IMG/VR virus record: IMGVR_UViG_3300000167_000020
Location: 1 to 26,502 of that record
Reading direction: 5' to 3' (one strand)
Origin: a virus
DNA length: 26,502 bases
Shown here in pieces: positions 1 to 7,511 of this stretch. The translations under genes were made by a program, and so were the position numbers. Below the pieces are notes generated by a model. It saw only the letters and a list, made by a program, of their open reading frames with translations, searched no databases and was not told the origin of the DNA. How positions within the stretch are numbered: the stretch's first letter is position 1; each line of letters starts with the position of its first letter.

Positions 1-1118
1 AATGAGAATGACAAATTACCGCTTCCACCGCCGGACGAGCCACCACTACTACCACCACCACCACCGCCACCGCCACCGCCACCGATAAAGGGGGTTATGG
101 GAAACGGACTTGTTTGTTCCGTATGCCCTAAATTCTCGCCAGTTTGTTGATTCCCGGCCGGATCATATGTATTATAATGCGCCAAGTCTTGCGTTACACC
201 ATCTCCTGTGTTTATTTTACCAGCCTGCAAAGCATAATCTCCATCAACTTCGCAACGTATTAATCCAGTCTGTGTTAACTGGCCGAATGAGGTATCCAAT
301 GCACCCATTAATGAATTAACAACACCCAATACTTGTGCTATGGCAGCTCCTGCTGAGGCTGCACTACCTCCACCCACATTAAATTCAGAACCATCGCCTA
401 TATTGAGATTCGCCATTTCATAATCTTCATTATTTGTACCAGGAGCGGCGGGACGCATAGTTGTTTGCCCGGTACCTTTATTGCCCATACCATAAAATTC
501 TATTTTTGTTTGATGGTGTATTGGTTCAATTAAGCCGTCGATAGGACGTGCTTGGCCCGATGGCATTAGTTCTCCAGTAGCTGTTTTAGCACCAACTGGT
601 GCTAATTGATCAGGTTTACCAATAATTAAAGTATCATCCATAACTGTTATATGATCAAATACTGTGTTGTTCCAATTAATAACCCATTTAATTTTATTTG
701 ATGACGTAGCATCAAACCAATTACCTGGATGGATTTGATAACCAAACTTTCTAAAATGTGATAATACAGCATTAATACGCTTATGATTAACAAAAATATT
801 TGGATCAATTGCTTTTATTGCGGCTTGTACTTCTTTCATCGTCATTTCTGTAATACCAGGAATACGTTGAACCGAAGTAAACTCTGTTTTTCCTTTCCAT
901 CCAGAACCATACATGTAAACTTCTTCAAGTAAGAACCAATCACCATAGTTATAAACACCAGCCATACCTGCACCAGTGGAAATAACTGTTTTTACTTTTT
1001 CTAAATCAGAAGCATCTTCAATAGCATCATTAATAAATTCAATTTCTGCTTTTACTACTGCATCACCTAAAATTACTTTACCGCGTACCTCGCCGGCTGT
1101 TTTTGTATGACTTGCCAT
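1..1118 (-). CDS. Structural-type protein with C-terminal polyglycine linker (3' partial)
   Basis: This open frame starts at the ATG on 1118..1116 and runs off the left edge, so 372 codons are visible and no stop is seen. The N-terminal 300 residues look globular, with motifs such as GEVRGKVILGD and YNYGDWFLLEEVYMYGSGWK near the start. At about residues 346-356 there is a run of 11 glycines, followed by a Ser/Gly tract (SSGGSSGGGSG), typical of a flexible linker joining two domains; the second domain lies outside the window. A perfect late-promoter box ends exactly five bases before the ATG, so late expression and a virion role are inferred. I do not recognise the family. Neighbouring downstream sequence is needed to name it. 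Confidence 0.85.
   Translation of the reverse strand, partial: MASHTKTAGEVRGKVILGDAVVKAEIEFINDAIEDASDLEKVKTVISTGAGMAGVYNYGDWFLLEEVYMYGSGWKGKTEFTSVQRIPGITEMTMKEVQAAIKAIDPNIFVNHKRINAVLSHFRKFGYQIHPGNWFDATSSNKIKWVINWNNTVFDHITVMDDTLIIGKPDQLAPVGAKTATGELMPSGQARPIDGLIEPIHHQTKIEFYGMGNKGTGQTTMRPAAPGTNNEDYEMANLNIGDGSEFNVGGGSAASAGAAIAQVLGVVNSLMGALDTSFGQLTQTGLIRCEVDGDYALQAGKINTGDGVTQDLAHYNTYDPAGNQQTGENLGHTEQTSPFPITPFIGGGGGGGGGGGSSGGSSGGGSGNLSFS
48..84 (-). repeat. GGT/GGC triplet repeat coding polyglycine
   Basis: On the plus strand this is a run of CCA/CCG triplets; in the minus-strand gene it encodes 11 consecutive glycines followed by serines. The codons alternate GGT and GGC, then become pure GGT. 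Such a microsatellite could change length by slippage while keeping frame, altering linker length. Confidence 0.8.
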
Positions 1119-1123
1119 ACTAC

Positions 1124-1131
1124 TATTTATA
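1124..1131 (-). promoter_or_regulatory. Late promoter box TATAAATA
   Basis: TATAAATA on the minus strand, the exact T4 late-promoter -10 element. Five bases (GTAGT) separate it from the ATG at 1118. In T4 late promoters the start of transcription lies about six bases past the box, so the transcript would begin on the start codon. Confidence 0.75.
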
Positions 1132-1139
1132 TGGGAATA

Positions 1140-1352
1140 TTATTGAGACTTCTGTTTTTTCTTTTCTTTAACTGCTTTATCTACTTTAACTGCGTGATTA
1201 GCAGTTAATGGGGTTGGACGCTCTTGTTCTGTGCCAAGAGGACTAAACTTACCATCAGGATTATGCTTGTTAGCATCTACGCCTGGATTGGGATTTATGC
1301 CTACTTGTGTTAAGACTGTGTCTTTAGGTTCGGTAATTTCTTTTAGTCTCAC
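1140..1352 (-). CDS. Small protein with capsid-targeting-like N-terminus
   Basis: A 70-residue hydrophilic protein starting at GTG (1352..1350), whose GTGA overlaps the TGA stop of the preceding gene, implying translational coupling. The N-terminus MRLKEITE/PKD resembles the T4 capsid-targeting propeptide, with I-T-E as a possible prohead-protease site. The rest is low-complexity, rich in Pro, Asn and Asp, ending in a Lys-rich tail (KAVKEKKKQKSQ) that could touch DNA. No family is recognised. Placement at the end of a run of small late genes fits a packaged or assembly protein, but this is inference. Confidence 0.7.
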   Translation of the reverse strand: MRLKEITEPKDTVLTQVGINPNPGVDANKHNPDGKFSPLGTEQERPTPLTANHAVKVDKAVKEKKKQKSQ

Positions 1353-1714
1353 CAGCTTATTTCCCAGTAAAAAGTATCATTAGTTGTTGTGTTTTTCTTT
1401 CTAACAATTGTATATTTTTTACTGGTAAAATGGGTCATTACTTCGCTCATTTGCTCTGTTTGTAATGTACTAATAGTGGTGCCTTTCCAAACTTTATAAT
1501 AGGACTCACCAGTAGCATCATTGTTTGTCATTGGACTACCAGTAACTGTTGTGCCATTAATTGACACGGTAGTTATATCTGTTGAGGTTATTGTTAATGC
1601 GTTAGCTGCAATTGCCACTAATACACGCATTTCTAATATTGAGATTTCTTGAGCAATTAAACTATTGTTTTGTCCACGTTCTCTTGCTAATGTTGCTGTA
1701 GGGAAATATGCCAT
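1349..1714 (-). CDS. Conserved marine-phage protein of unknown function
   Basis: A 121-residue protein. A helical N-terminal third (ARERGQNNSLIAQEISILEMRVLVAIAAN) is followed by Thr/Ser-rich beta-type sequence and a C-terminal stretch, VMTHFTSKKYTIVRKKNTTTNDTFYWEISW in outline, that resembles small conserved proteins I recall from T4-like cyanophages ending in a similar N-T-x-x-W motif. Function unknown there too. The ATG at 1714 follows the upstream stop directly, and a purine-rich AAGAGAA lies upstream as a weak ribosome-binding site inside the preceding gene. It sits in a tightly packed cluster of four genes (1140-3203) that probably share the late promoter at 3239-3246. Confidence 0.75.
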   Translation of the reverse strand: MAYFPTATLARERGQNNSLIAQEISILEMRVLVAIAANALTITSTDITTVSINGTTVTGSPMTNNDATGESYYKVWKGTTISTLQTEQMSEVMTHFTSKKYTIVRKKNTTTNDTFYWEISW

Positions 1715-2086
1715 TTAAATTCTCTTCTTCATTGCTCGTTTAGCCATGTCATCTACTGTATTTAGACTTGGCTCTTCTATATTTTCTGGATCACCCATAT
1801 TAACATCTATCTCTTCACCAGTGTTGAGAGTAACAAACTCATCATCAAAACTTTGTACCAAATGTTTCCAATCTGGTTCCATATCATACATCTGCTTGAA
1901 ACCATCATAATCAAGTGGTGGGACATCTTCGGGCATCATTTGGATTATTGTTTGCCAGCTTATTCTATTATCACCTGCACTAGTAGAGTCATTGTATTGA
2001 TGAACTAGATGATCTAACACTTGTTTAAGTGACGTACTTAATGTATCATCTATCTCTTCTTTAAACAATAACTCTGAAACACGCAT
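1715..2086 (-). CDS. Conserved acidic marine-phage protein, unknown function
   Basis: A 123-residue acidic protein. It contains the segment PPLDYDGFKQMYDMEPDWKHL followed by a LVQSFDDEFVTLNT-type strand region and ends in basic MAKRAMKKRI. I recall the same order (LDYDxFKxxYD, then an FD motif, then a short basic MAKRAxxKR tail) in small proteins of marine T4-like phages, but not a function. The N-terminus MRVSELLFKEE is a weaker member of the capsid-targeting-like set seen in neighbours (hydrophobic pair then E). Only one base separates it from the gene upstream, so it is in the same operon. Confidence 0.75.
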   Translation of the reverse strand: MRVSELLFKEEIDDTLSTSLKQVLDHLVHQYNDSTSAGDNRISWQTIIQMMPEDVPPLDYDGFKQMYDMEPDWKHLVQSFDDEFVTLNTGEEIDVNMGDPENIEEPSLNTVDDMAKRAMKKRI

Positions 2087-2087
2087 A

Positions 2088-3203
2088 TTATCGTTCCGCT
2101 CTGCCTACTTCTTCCTCACCAACAGCTACATCAGCAGTTGCAAATTCTTCTGCTGGTAGGGGTGCTGTTTCCACCGTTCCAGCTTCAACAGGTATTTCCT
2201 CTGCGCCCATTGCCTGTGGTGCTTGTTCTTCACCAGTAAGTATTCTACTTGCTTGTGAAAGTGTTTCACGTGCTGTACCATTAGCGATAACTAATTGATC
2301 TAATGTTGGAATAGCAATATTAGCATATGCACTACTAATTTCTGCACCAACTTCATCACGCATTGCATCTAGCAATGGTGGGAGATCTTCGTTGCGTAGT
2401 TTACTTAAATCATCAACTGCTTTTTGCACTCTATCTACAACATCCTTTGATGCTAATAATAGTTCTGCTTGGTCTTCTTGACTTTCATATAAGCCACGTA
2501 ATTTATCTGAAACTTGTTCTACGCTTTCCTCTATACCCAATCCTCGTTTTGCTCGTTTATCTAAATTTTTTAACATTTGAACATTTGCCATTCCACTTCG
2601 CATAATGTCATCTAATACATCAATTAAAGGAACAAATGATTTCATAAACACAGCTGGAACTGATCTACCATTTTTTGCCATTTCCATAGCACGTCTAGCC
2701 TTTGCCATATCAGTAGCACCAACTAACATACGTAATGCTACCATGCCTTTGGGATCAAAACTATAAGAATCTGATTTTTTTGTTACTTGATGTTTCTCAG
2801 TAACATGTTCCTTGTTTTCTTTTCCGCCTGCTTGTGGTATTCCTTTTTTCTTTTTCTTGCCTGCGCCAAATCCGGCACTACTAGTACCACCTTGGCCTGG
2901 AATTGTTTGTGCATCTGCGGCGGCAGTATTTGCTTTAGTAAATTCATTAAGTTGAAGCTCAGCAATATGTTTTTCTAAGTTTTCTTTAATAAAAACTTTA
3001 GCCAAATAAGATTTTGTTGTGTGTAGTTTGTGTCTATCTTCTGATAAACGTTGCTTCTGTATTTGTTCATTAACAGAAATTAATAGTTTTGCTGACTTGT
3101 CTAAGTCAAGTTTACTAATATCTACTGTTACACCAAACGTATTTTGCATACTATTTGCAAATTGTAGTGCTGTTTGCGTTGGTTTAATATCAGTTAAATT
3201 CAT
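2088..3203 (-). CDS. Coiled, scaffold-like protein
   Basis: 371 residues. The N-terminal ~60 residues (MNLTDIKPTQTALQFANSMQ, then VDISKLDLDKSAKLLISVNEQIQ) match in style an N-terminal domain I recall in marine T4-like phage proteins of unknown role. A Gly/Lys linker (GAGKKKKKG) follows near residue 115, then a helical, charged central region with heptad-like stretches (DKLRGLYESQEDQAELLLASKDVVDRVQK in outline), and a low-complexity Ala/Glu/Pro tail from about residue 325. This layout suits an elongated scaffold, tail or core protein, but nothing is diagnostic. A late-promoter box lies 36 bases upstream of the ATG. First gene of a four-gene late cluster. Confidence 0.75.
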   Translation of the reverse strand: MNLTDIKPTQTALQFANSMQNTFGVTVDISKLDLDKSAKLLISVNEQIQKQRLSEDRHKLHTTKSYLAKVFIKENLEKHIAELQLNEFTKANTAAADAQTIPGQGGTSSAGFGAGKKKKKGIPQAGGKENKEHVTEKHQVTKKSDSYSFDPKGMVALRMLVGATDMAKARRAMEMAKNGRSVPAVFMKSFVPLIDVLDDIMRSGMANVQMLKNLDKRAKRGLGIEESVEQVSDKLRGLYESQEDQAELLLASKDVVDRVQKAVDDLSKLRNEDLPPLLDAMRDEVGAEISSAYANIAIPTLDQLVIANGTARETLSQASRILTGEEQAPQAMGAEEIPVEAGTVETAPLPAEEFATADVAVGEEEVGRAER

Positions 3204-3238
3204 AGTTGTGTATCCAATATTGTAAAATAAGTTATATG

Positions 3239-3246
3239 TATTTATT
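3239..3246 (-). promoter_or_regulatory. Late promoter box AATAAATA
   Basis: AATAAATAC on the minus strand, 36 bases upstream of the ATG at 3203, giving a leader of about 30 bases. The TAA stop codon of the upstream gene (3247..3245) directly precedes TAAATA. A 17-base identical copy of this segment (3233-3249) occurs at 5330-5346. Confidence 0.65.
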
Positions 3247-3727
3247 AAAAAACATGATTATAATACATCGTATTTAATGTGTGCTGTGCGGATTCTGCTT
3301 GCCATATCCAATTTTTCAATCTATCTTCAAATATATGCACCTTAAACCAATCATTTTCATTAGCATAATATCTCATTCGACCCTTGGCGATGTGTAATTT
3401 AGCAATTGCACTAGAATACTTTCCATCTAATTCTAATACTTCTTTATAATGCATCATATTTTCTTGATTGTAAAAAATGGCCAGCATTATTGCTGACTTT
3501 TTAATGGCAATATCTTTTTCAATAATAGAAAATCCTCTATGAAATCCTTTCTTTAATATATAACCATACTTGTTTTTCTGTATCCGTATATCTCCTATCT
3601 TAATACCTTTTCCAATTTTTTTAACTTTAAGATAATGAAGACGGTTGTCTTTTTTTAGTTGATTAATTAAAGAATCGTATACATCAACGAACTTTCTATC
3701 AATCTTTTTCTTTGATTGTTGTTGCAT
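3245..3727 (-). CDS. Basic protein of unknown function
   Basis: 160 residues with a strongly basic N-terminal half (MQQQSKKKIDRKF, then LKVKKIGKGIKIGDIRIQKNKYGYILKKG, a predicted beta region) and a helical C-terminal half rich in Tyr, Trp and His. I do not recognise the family. The ATG at 3727 lies exactly five bases after a TAAATA box, so it is probably a late gene with a leaderless or very short-leader transcript. It stands alone between short AT-rich spacers. Confidence 0.7.
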   Translation of the reverse strand: MQQQSKKKIDRKFVDVYDSLINQLKKDNRLHYLKVKKIGKGIKIGDIRIQKNKYGYILKKGFHRGFSIIEKDIAIKKSAIMLAIFYNQENMMHYKEVLELDGKYSSAIAKLHIAKGRMRYYANENDWFKVHIFEDRLKNWIWQAESAQHTLNTMYYNHVF

Positions 3728-3732
3728 AATAT

Positions 3733-3740
3733 TATTTAAT
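3733..3740 (-). promoter_or_regulatory. Late promoter box ATTAAATA
   Basis: ATTAAATA followed by ATATT and then the ATG at 3727: the core TAAATA is exactly five bases before the start codon. The 42-base spacer around it is almost pure A/T, so the match is less specific than others, but spacing equals that at 1118, 8759, 16382 and 23230. Confidence 0.55.
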
Positions 3741-3769
3741 TATAATTTAATTATTAAATTAATTACTGA

Positions 3770-4573
3770 TTAAGCGTCAAACTCATCGCCACCATACTTG
3801 AGGCGGTAAGCCATTGGGTCTTTTTCAAACTCAATTTGCCCTGCTGATTTTTTGTTTGGATCTGTTTTGGGTTTTACTAATTGTGCTGTTTGATTTTTTT
3901 GTTGTTTGTATAATTTTAATTTATTAGTAATATCTTGTTGATACTTTAATCCAGCATCTCCTTTAGGAGTTGGACCAGTATTATACATTCGTGATGCTTC
4001 ATCATCTGTTTTTGCACCATATTTTTCTTTTTGTAATTTCCAATATAATCCAGCAGTTCTTATATTATCTTCAGGATCATCTAAATTTACTGAGCGACCA
4101 AGATAATTTTCTACATCTTTTCTTGCTCCTGCTCTAATTTGACCTATACCAAATGCAGTACCTTTATCACCGGTGAGTGTTTTTCCAGTTTTATCACTTG
4201 TTTGATTAAAACTTGATTCTTGATGTAAATGAGCAGCTAATCTTTCATATGGAATACCAAGTTCTTTTGCAATTTTAGCAATACGATCTTTATATAATTT
4301 ATATGAGTTTGGAATTTCTAAAGATTCTTTTAAAGGCAACCTAACTTGTATTTCGTTTTCATTTATTTGAGTATTACGAATAAAAGCAATCTTGCCTTCT
4401 TTTTTAACACGTTTAAATACAGACTTATTAACCAATCCATTAGCAGTATGAACTTCTCGTTCTGTCAAATCTTTTTTGTATACTGGTTCACTGGAATAAG
4501 AAAGTAAAAACTCACTTTCTACTAAATTAATATATACTAAAGCGGCCAGGCCTGCTATATGTGCAAATCTCAT
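3770..4573 (-). CDS. Lytic transglycosylase (SLT-like) protein
   Basis: 267 residues. A goose-type/SLT lysozyme-like domain spans about residues 95-215: catalytic glutamate E119 in HLHQESSFN, the FGIGQI motif at 141-146, and YNTGP at 197-201, the standard order ES, GxxQ, Y/NxG of soluble lytic transglycosylases. It would cleave peptidoglycan glycan strands with formation of anhydro-muramyl ends, during entry (virion-borne) or release. The N-terminus (IAGLAALVYINLVESEFLL) is moderately hydrophobic, so a weak signal anchor is possible; LVE/S could alternatively be a prohead-protease site. The Lys/Pro-rich C-terminal tail has no recognised domain. Two bases separate it from the upstream gene, and a coil-plus-TM protein lies nearby at 6536. 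Confidence 0.85.
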   Translation of the reverse strand: MRFAHIAGLAALVYINLVESEFLLSYSSEPVYKKDLTEREVHTANGLVNKSVFKRVKKEGKIAFIRNTQINENEIQVRLPLKESLEIPNSYKLYKDRIAKIAKELGIPYERLAAHLHQESSFNQTSDKTGKTLTGDKGTAFGIGQIRAGARKDVENYLGRSVNLDDPEDNIRTAGLYWKLQKEKYGAKTDDEASRMYNTGPTPKGDAGLKYQQDITNKLKLYKQQKNQTAQLVKPKTDPNKKSAGQIEFEKDPMAYRLKYGGDEFDA

Positions 4574-4575
4574 AG

Positions 4576-5058
4576 TTATAGCACTGTTACAACAGCACCT
4601 CGTCCTAATCTATTAATTGTTTGATATTTTTCTGCTCTTGATCGTTCATCTTCAAAACTAATCATTCCATCACTATTATCAACATCAATATAATAGTTCA
4701 TACCATGTATTCTAGTTTCTGTAGCATCAGGATCCGCTGGATCTGTTGCTACTATCATATTACCATGTATAGAAACAACTTGCCATTCTCTATAACCACC
4801 ACCAGGCTGTGCTACTCTAAACGTAGAACCCAGGCCCATTTGTTTAGTAATAAATTGGGTTTGTTCTGCTTCTGTAAATTTAGGTTTAATAACTAGGCCT
4901 TGTGAACTGTCTTTATCAATTCTTTTATCATTTAAATCAACAACAGTTTCAGTATTATCACCTTCATTACCTACCAAAGGTAATTCACTGCCTCGCACAG
5001 GGCCGGCAATTGAATATTGTCCTTCAGTAATTGCTAAAAATAATTCTACTAGTTTCAT
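4576..5058 (-). CDS. Late protein with capsid-targeting-like N-terminus
   Basis: 160 residues. The N-terminus MKLVELFLAITE/GQYS resembles a T4-type capsid-targeting propeptide ending in I-T-E before Gly. The rest appears beta-rich and acidic: GLGSTFRVAQPGGGYREWQVVSIHGNMIVATDPADP suggests a small barrel-like fold, followed by a charged helix and a final VVTVL strand. No family recognised. Its ATGA overlaps the stop of the basic protein gene upstream (5055-5327), so the two are translationally coupled and probably share the late promoter at 5336-5343. A packaged internal protein or a minor head protein is inferred from the N-terminus and partner only. Confidence 0.75.
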   Translation of the reverse strand: MKLVELFLAITEGQYSIAGPVRGSELPLVGNEGDNTETVVDLNDKRIDKDSSQGLVIKPKFTEAEQTQFITKQMGLGSTFRVAQPGGGYREWQVVSIHGNMIVATDPADPDATETRIHGMNYYIDVDNSDGMISFEDERSRAEKYQTINRLGRGAVVTVL

Positions 5059-5327
5059 TTTGACGCCGCGTTTAACTTTGTTTTCATTATACTCGCTGGA
5101 TTTGTACGCATAGTTCTCTTTGACTTTCGTCTCATTTTAGAACCAATTTTTGCTTTAAGCATTTTCAATCTAAAACGTTTTTTAATATCTGGGGCCGCGA
5201 AACATTGTGATGGTTTTGATACTATACGACTTTTGCGGCGACCTGACGTACAGCGATACTTACGAACGAGTTTATTGCCAACCCGCCCCCATGCCATTTT
5301 TGCTTCAAAGAGTTCTTCTAAATACAT
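5055..5327 (-). CDS. Small highly basic DNA-binding-type protein, candidate internal head protein
   Basis: 90 residues, about a third Lys/Arg. N-terminus MYLEELFE/AKMAWGRVGNK: the first eight residues look like a capsid-targeting propeptide with L-F-E before Ala, the classic T4 gp21 cleavage context, and the conserved core AWGRVGNKLVRKYRCTSG begins right after it. I recall this basic family (WGRVGNKxVRKYRCTSGxRxGR, then DIKKR, ending in TNPAS) widely in marine T4-like phages, without an assigned function. Two cysteines (CTSG and CF) could bind metal or form a disulfide. A basic, probably cleaved, late protein fits an internal DNA-condensing or co-ejected protein. Late-promoter box nine bases upstream. 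Confidence 0.8.
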   Translation of the reverse strand: MYLEELFEAKMAWGRVGNKLVRKYRCTSGRRKSRIVSKPSQCFAAPDIKKRFRLKMLKAKIGSKMRRKSKRTMRTNPASIMKTKLNAASK

Positions 5328-5335
5328 TGTATATG

Positions 5336-5343
5336 TATTTATT
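5336..5343 (-). promoter_or_regulatory. Late promoter box AATAAATA
   Basis: TAATAAATAC on the minus strand, eight bases before the ATG at 5327. The first TAA (5344..5342) is the stop codon of the upstream SGNH-like gene. It is part of a 17-base segment (5330-5346) identical to 3233-3249. Confidence 0.65.
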
Positions 5344-6523
5344 AAAGTTTTACACCTTCCTTAAGAAGAACATTTCTAGAAATATATGCTAAAAATTGAT
5401 GATAAAGTTCTGTTGGATGGCTTAAATCTCTAGCATATGGATATTTAATATTTTCTTCTATACATTCTCTAGTTTGATTCTTAAAAAATTCTGATGCGTA
5501 ATCCTTTACATCAATATAATTAATAACATTATCCAACTTATCAAATAACACTGTAGGTATATCTAAATCGTGCGATAATTCACGTTGTTTTGTACTTCCT
5601 AAATATTTCATAGGTAATTTATTAATTGATGCATTAATTAATGTTTCAAATTCTAATCGAATTCTTTTTTCATGTTCTATCATATCATCTTGGCCAAAGC
5701 CTGCTATCTTTTTATATGTAGAAAAACTATCATAAACTACAGAAAATGGATGAAATGATTTAAAAAGAATATTGTTATTTTCACAAATCTCGTTCATAAT
5801 AGCATAATTTTTAGTTAAATTATTATAATTTTCACAATTACTAGTTATTTGTTGATAATATGGCATATATTGTTCTCTACTAGGTAATACAGATTGATGG
5901 TTGTGTTGTAATTCACTAAGTATTACATCATCGTTTTTAAACACGTTAGATGATTCCATTTCTGTTAGGAAATATCTATTAACAAGTCTTCTTCCTGGAT
6001 TTGTAGGGGACCACAAAACTATATCAGGTTTAATAATATCAATTAATTGATAAAGAGAAATAGCATTTAAATCTGCTGATGCACCAGGTATTGATATATT
6101 ATACACTTTTGCTTTATTAGATATATTGTTACACCAAACATCTTTATCATCAACACCAGTACCAAATGCTATACTACATCCTAATGTTAATATTTTCAAA
6201 TCAGAATCAGTATCAAATGGTTCAGACCTGTAACCATGAGCATTAAATGTGTAATTAATATCTTTATTATGATATTTAGGATTTAATTCTTTATGCTGTT
6301 TGTTTTTGTTATAATGTTCTTCTGAATCAGTGTCATGCCACTTATAGCTATGACTTTTTATACCATCATAAAAATTTTTATATAATTCATTCGCACTATC
6401 AGACAAAGACTCGTTACGGTTACGCTTATCCCAATTAACATACGTACTAAGAATTGGAGGTATGAACGGATTCCAAAAGTTTTTAGTCCATTGAGAAACA
6501 TTATATAATTCATCGAATTTCAT
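5342..6523 (-). CDS. SGNH/GDSL hydrolase-like protein
   Basis: 393 residues from the ATG at 6523 (a TTG one codon upstream is less likely). An SGNH-hydrolase fold is suggested by block I LTLGCSIAFGTGV (the nucleophile Ser is residue 117 from the ATG), block II IPGASADLN about 30 residues later, and a C-terminal D-x-x-H (ARDLSHPT) that supplies the Asp/His pair. The preceding NAHGYRSEPFD motif is also typical of this family in phages and polysaccharide-modifying proteins. Likely an esterase or acetyl-hydrolase acting on a glycan or lipid; substrate unknown. The middle region (residues 170-340) is helical and not diagnostic. The late promoter at 6530-6537 suggests late expression, so a virion or envelope-modifying role is possible. 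Confidence 0.7.
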   Translation of the reverse strand: MKFDELYNVSQWTKNFWNPFIPPILSTYVNWDKRNRNESLSDSANELYKNFYDGIKSHSYKWHDTDSEEHYNKNKQHKELNPKYHNKDINYTFNAHGYRSEPFDTDSDLKILTLGCSIAFGTGVDDKDVWCNNISNKAKVYNISIPGASADLNAISLYQLIDIIKPDIVLWSPTNPGRRLVNRYFLTEMESSNVFKNDDVILSELQHNHQSVLPSREQYMPYYQQITSNCENYNNLTKNYAIMNEICENNNILFKSFHPFSVVYDSFSTYKKIAGFGQDDMIEHEKRIRLEFETLINASINKLPMKYLGSTKQRELSHDLDIPTVLFDKLDNVINYIDVKDYASEFFKNQTRECIEENIKYPYARDLSHPTELYHQFLAYISRNVLLKEGVKL

Positions 6524-6529
6524 CAATGA

Positions 6530-6537
6530 TATTTATT
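6530..6537 (-). promoter_or_regulatory. Late promoter box AATAAATA
   Basis: TAATAAATATC on the minus strand; TAAATA ends six bases before the ATG at 6523 (predicted leader of about one base). The stop codon TAA of the upstream gene (6538..6536) directly abuts TAAATA, the same arrangement as at 3239 and 5336. Confidence 0.65.
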
Positions 6538-6784
6538 ATGCTACTGTTAATAGATAGACAACTGCGGAAAATAGAGCAGTAATAATGGAACCACTTAAAA
6601 TATACATAGATTTGTACTTATTTTTTTCGTTAACTAATAGACTATGTCTAATTTCATCGAGTTGTTGCTCAATGACCGTTAATCGACTTTCAATTCGTTC
6701 CATATTCTCCTCCAAGTAACCGTAGCGTTCACTGCAGATTTCTACGTGTGCCTCGAGGCTCTGTTTTTCAATATCTGATGGCAT
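6536..6784 (-). CDS. Coiled-coil protein with C-terminal membrane segment (XhlA/holin-like)
   Basis: 82 residues. Residues 14-52 form a charged coiled coil (ENMERIESRLTVIEQQLDEIRHSLL); residues 59-80 (MYILSGSIITALFSAVVYLL) form one transmembrane helix ending at the C-terminus. This architecture is that of XhlA/haemolysin-type phage membrane proteins that work with holins and lysins. With a transglycosylase in the same late region, a lysis or membrane-anchoring role is plausible but unproven. An AAAGGA ribosome-binding site lies about seven bases upstream of the ATG, and a late-promoter box is found about 110 bases upstream. Confidence 0.7.
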   Translation of the reverse strand: MPSDIEKQSLEAHVEICSERYGYLEENMERIESRLTVIEQQLDEIRHSLLVNEKNKYKSMYILSGSIITALFSAVVYLLTVA

Positions 6785-6913
6785 AATAATCCTTTAATGT
6801 CATACAAAAAATGCCTTCCGCCCGCCCTATATTATGTGCCTTTACAAATGCCAATCATTTCGCCTAAAATGAGCCTAAGTCTCTGCCTAGTATAATTATT
6901 TATGAAGGGTGGG
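6785..6913 (-). promoter_or_regulatory. 129-base leader region with late promoter box CATAAATA (6897-6904)
   Basis: The longest gene-free stretch in the window. On the minus strand it opens with CATAAATAATTATA (box at 6897-6904), which would give a leader of about 105 bases to the coil/TM gene. Within the leader I see a weak hairpin (TCATTT/AAATGA, loop TAGGCG), a G-rich run (GGGCGGGCGG) followed by a T6 tract without a matching stem, and the AAAGGA site next to the gene. No ORF or RNA gene is apparent. Confidence 0.5.
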
Positions 6914-7471
6914 TTACAGATTAAAAGGTATTTTTTCGTTTAGAACAAAATATATATTTTTATTACGAGGATTTATTGCTTCCCAGATTGGGGTTTTTAA
7001 TTTGATTGTTTCTGTTAAATTAACAATTACAGGAACATTTGTAAAATCATTTGTCAGGCCTGATAATGGTTGATCTTCTTGTCCCCGTTCAATATAAAGT
7101 CCAATTTGCTCCACAGTAAAAGAAGTAGACCAAAATATATGTTTTCCTTTATAAGAGGAACCAAAATCTAATTGCTTAATATTATCTACTGTATATTTGC
7201 GTGGAAGTTCAATATACATAGGATTACCACGTAAACTAATAGTTTGTATCAATGTCTCACAATTGCTTTGTTGATTTCTACTTTTATTCCAAGATTGTTC
7301 ACTATTAACTATTTGATTTGCATCATCTACAAACGCAGGAACATCTGTTCTGTAAGGTGATACAACACCAGATTGTGTAATATCTATTAATGTGTATATG
7401 GTAATAAACTCGCCAACGCCACTTCCAAACTTGCCTTCGCCAGCAATACCATGTGCTCTTTCTTTTGCCAT
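6914..7471 (-). CDS. Structural-type protein, unknown
   Basis: 185 residues, apparently mostly beta (GVGEFITIYTLIDITQSGVV, SFTVEQIGLYIER, VPVIVNLTETIKLKTPIW). No recognised family. The repeated short strands and lack of catalytic motifs suit a virion component such as a tail or head accessory protein. It has a late-promoter-like ACTAAATA box about 27 bases upstream and an AGGTAAG site before the ATG at 7471. It is a single-gene unit, isolated from the gene upstream by a strong terminator. Confidence 0.7.
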   Translation of the reverse strand: MAKERAHGIAGEGKFGSGVGEFITIYTLIDITQSGVVSPYRTDVPAFVDDANQIVNSEQSWNKSRNQQSNCETLIQTISLRGNPMYIELPRKYTVDNIKQLDFGSSYKGKHIFWSTSFTVEQIGLYIERGQEDQPLSGLTNDFTNVPVIVNLTETIKLKTPIWEAINPRNKNIYFVLNEKIPFNL

Positions 7472-7497
7472 AACTTACCTATAATATGCTATTATAA

Positions 7498-7505
7498 TAT
7501 TTAGT
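7498..7505 (-). promoter_or_regulatory. Late promoter box ACTAAATA
   Basis: ACTAAATATTATA on the minus strand, with a predicted leader of about 20 bases before the ATG at 7471 that contains AGGTAAG as ribosome-binding site. It lies just downstream of the terminator at 7512-7540, consistent with a fresh transcription unit. Confidence 0.5.
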
Positions 7506-7511
7506 GCAGGC

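Noticed and set aside
6785-6913. Possible small RNA or riboswitch in the 129-base gap
   Set aside because: Only a 6-bp A/T-rich hairpin and no conserved-looking core; nothing beyond a leader can be supported.
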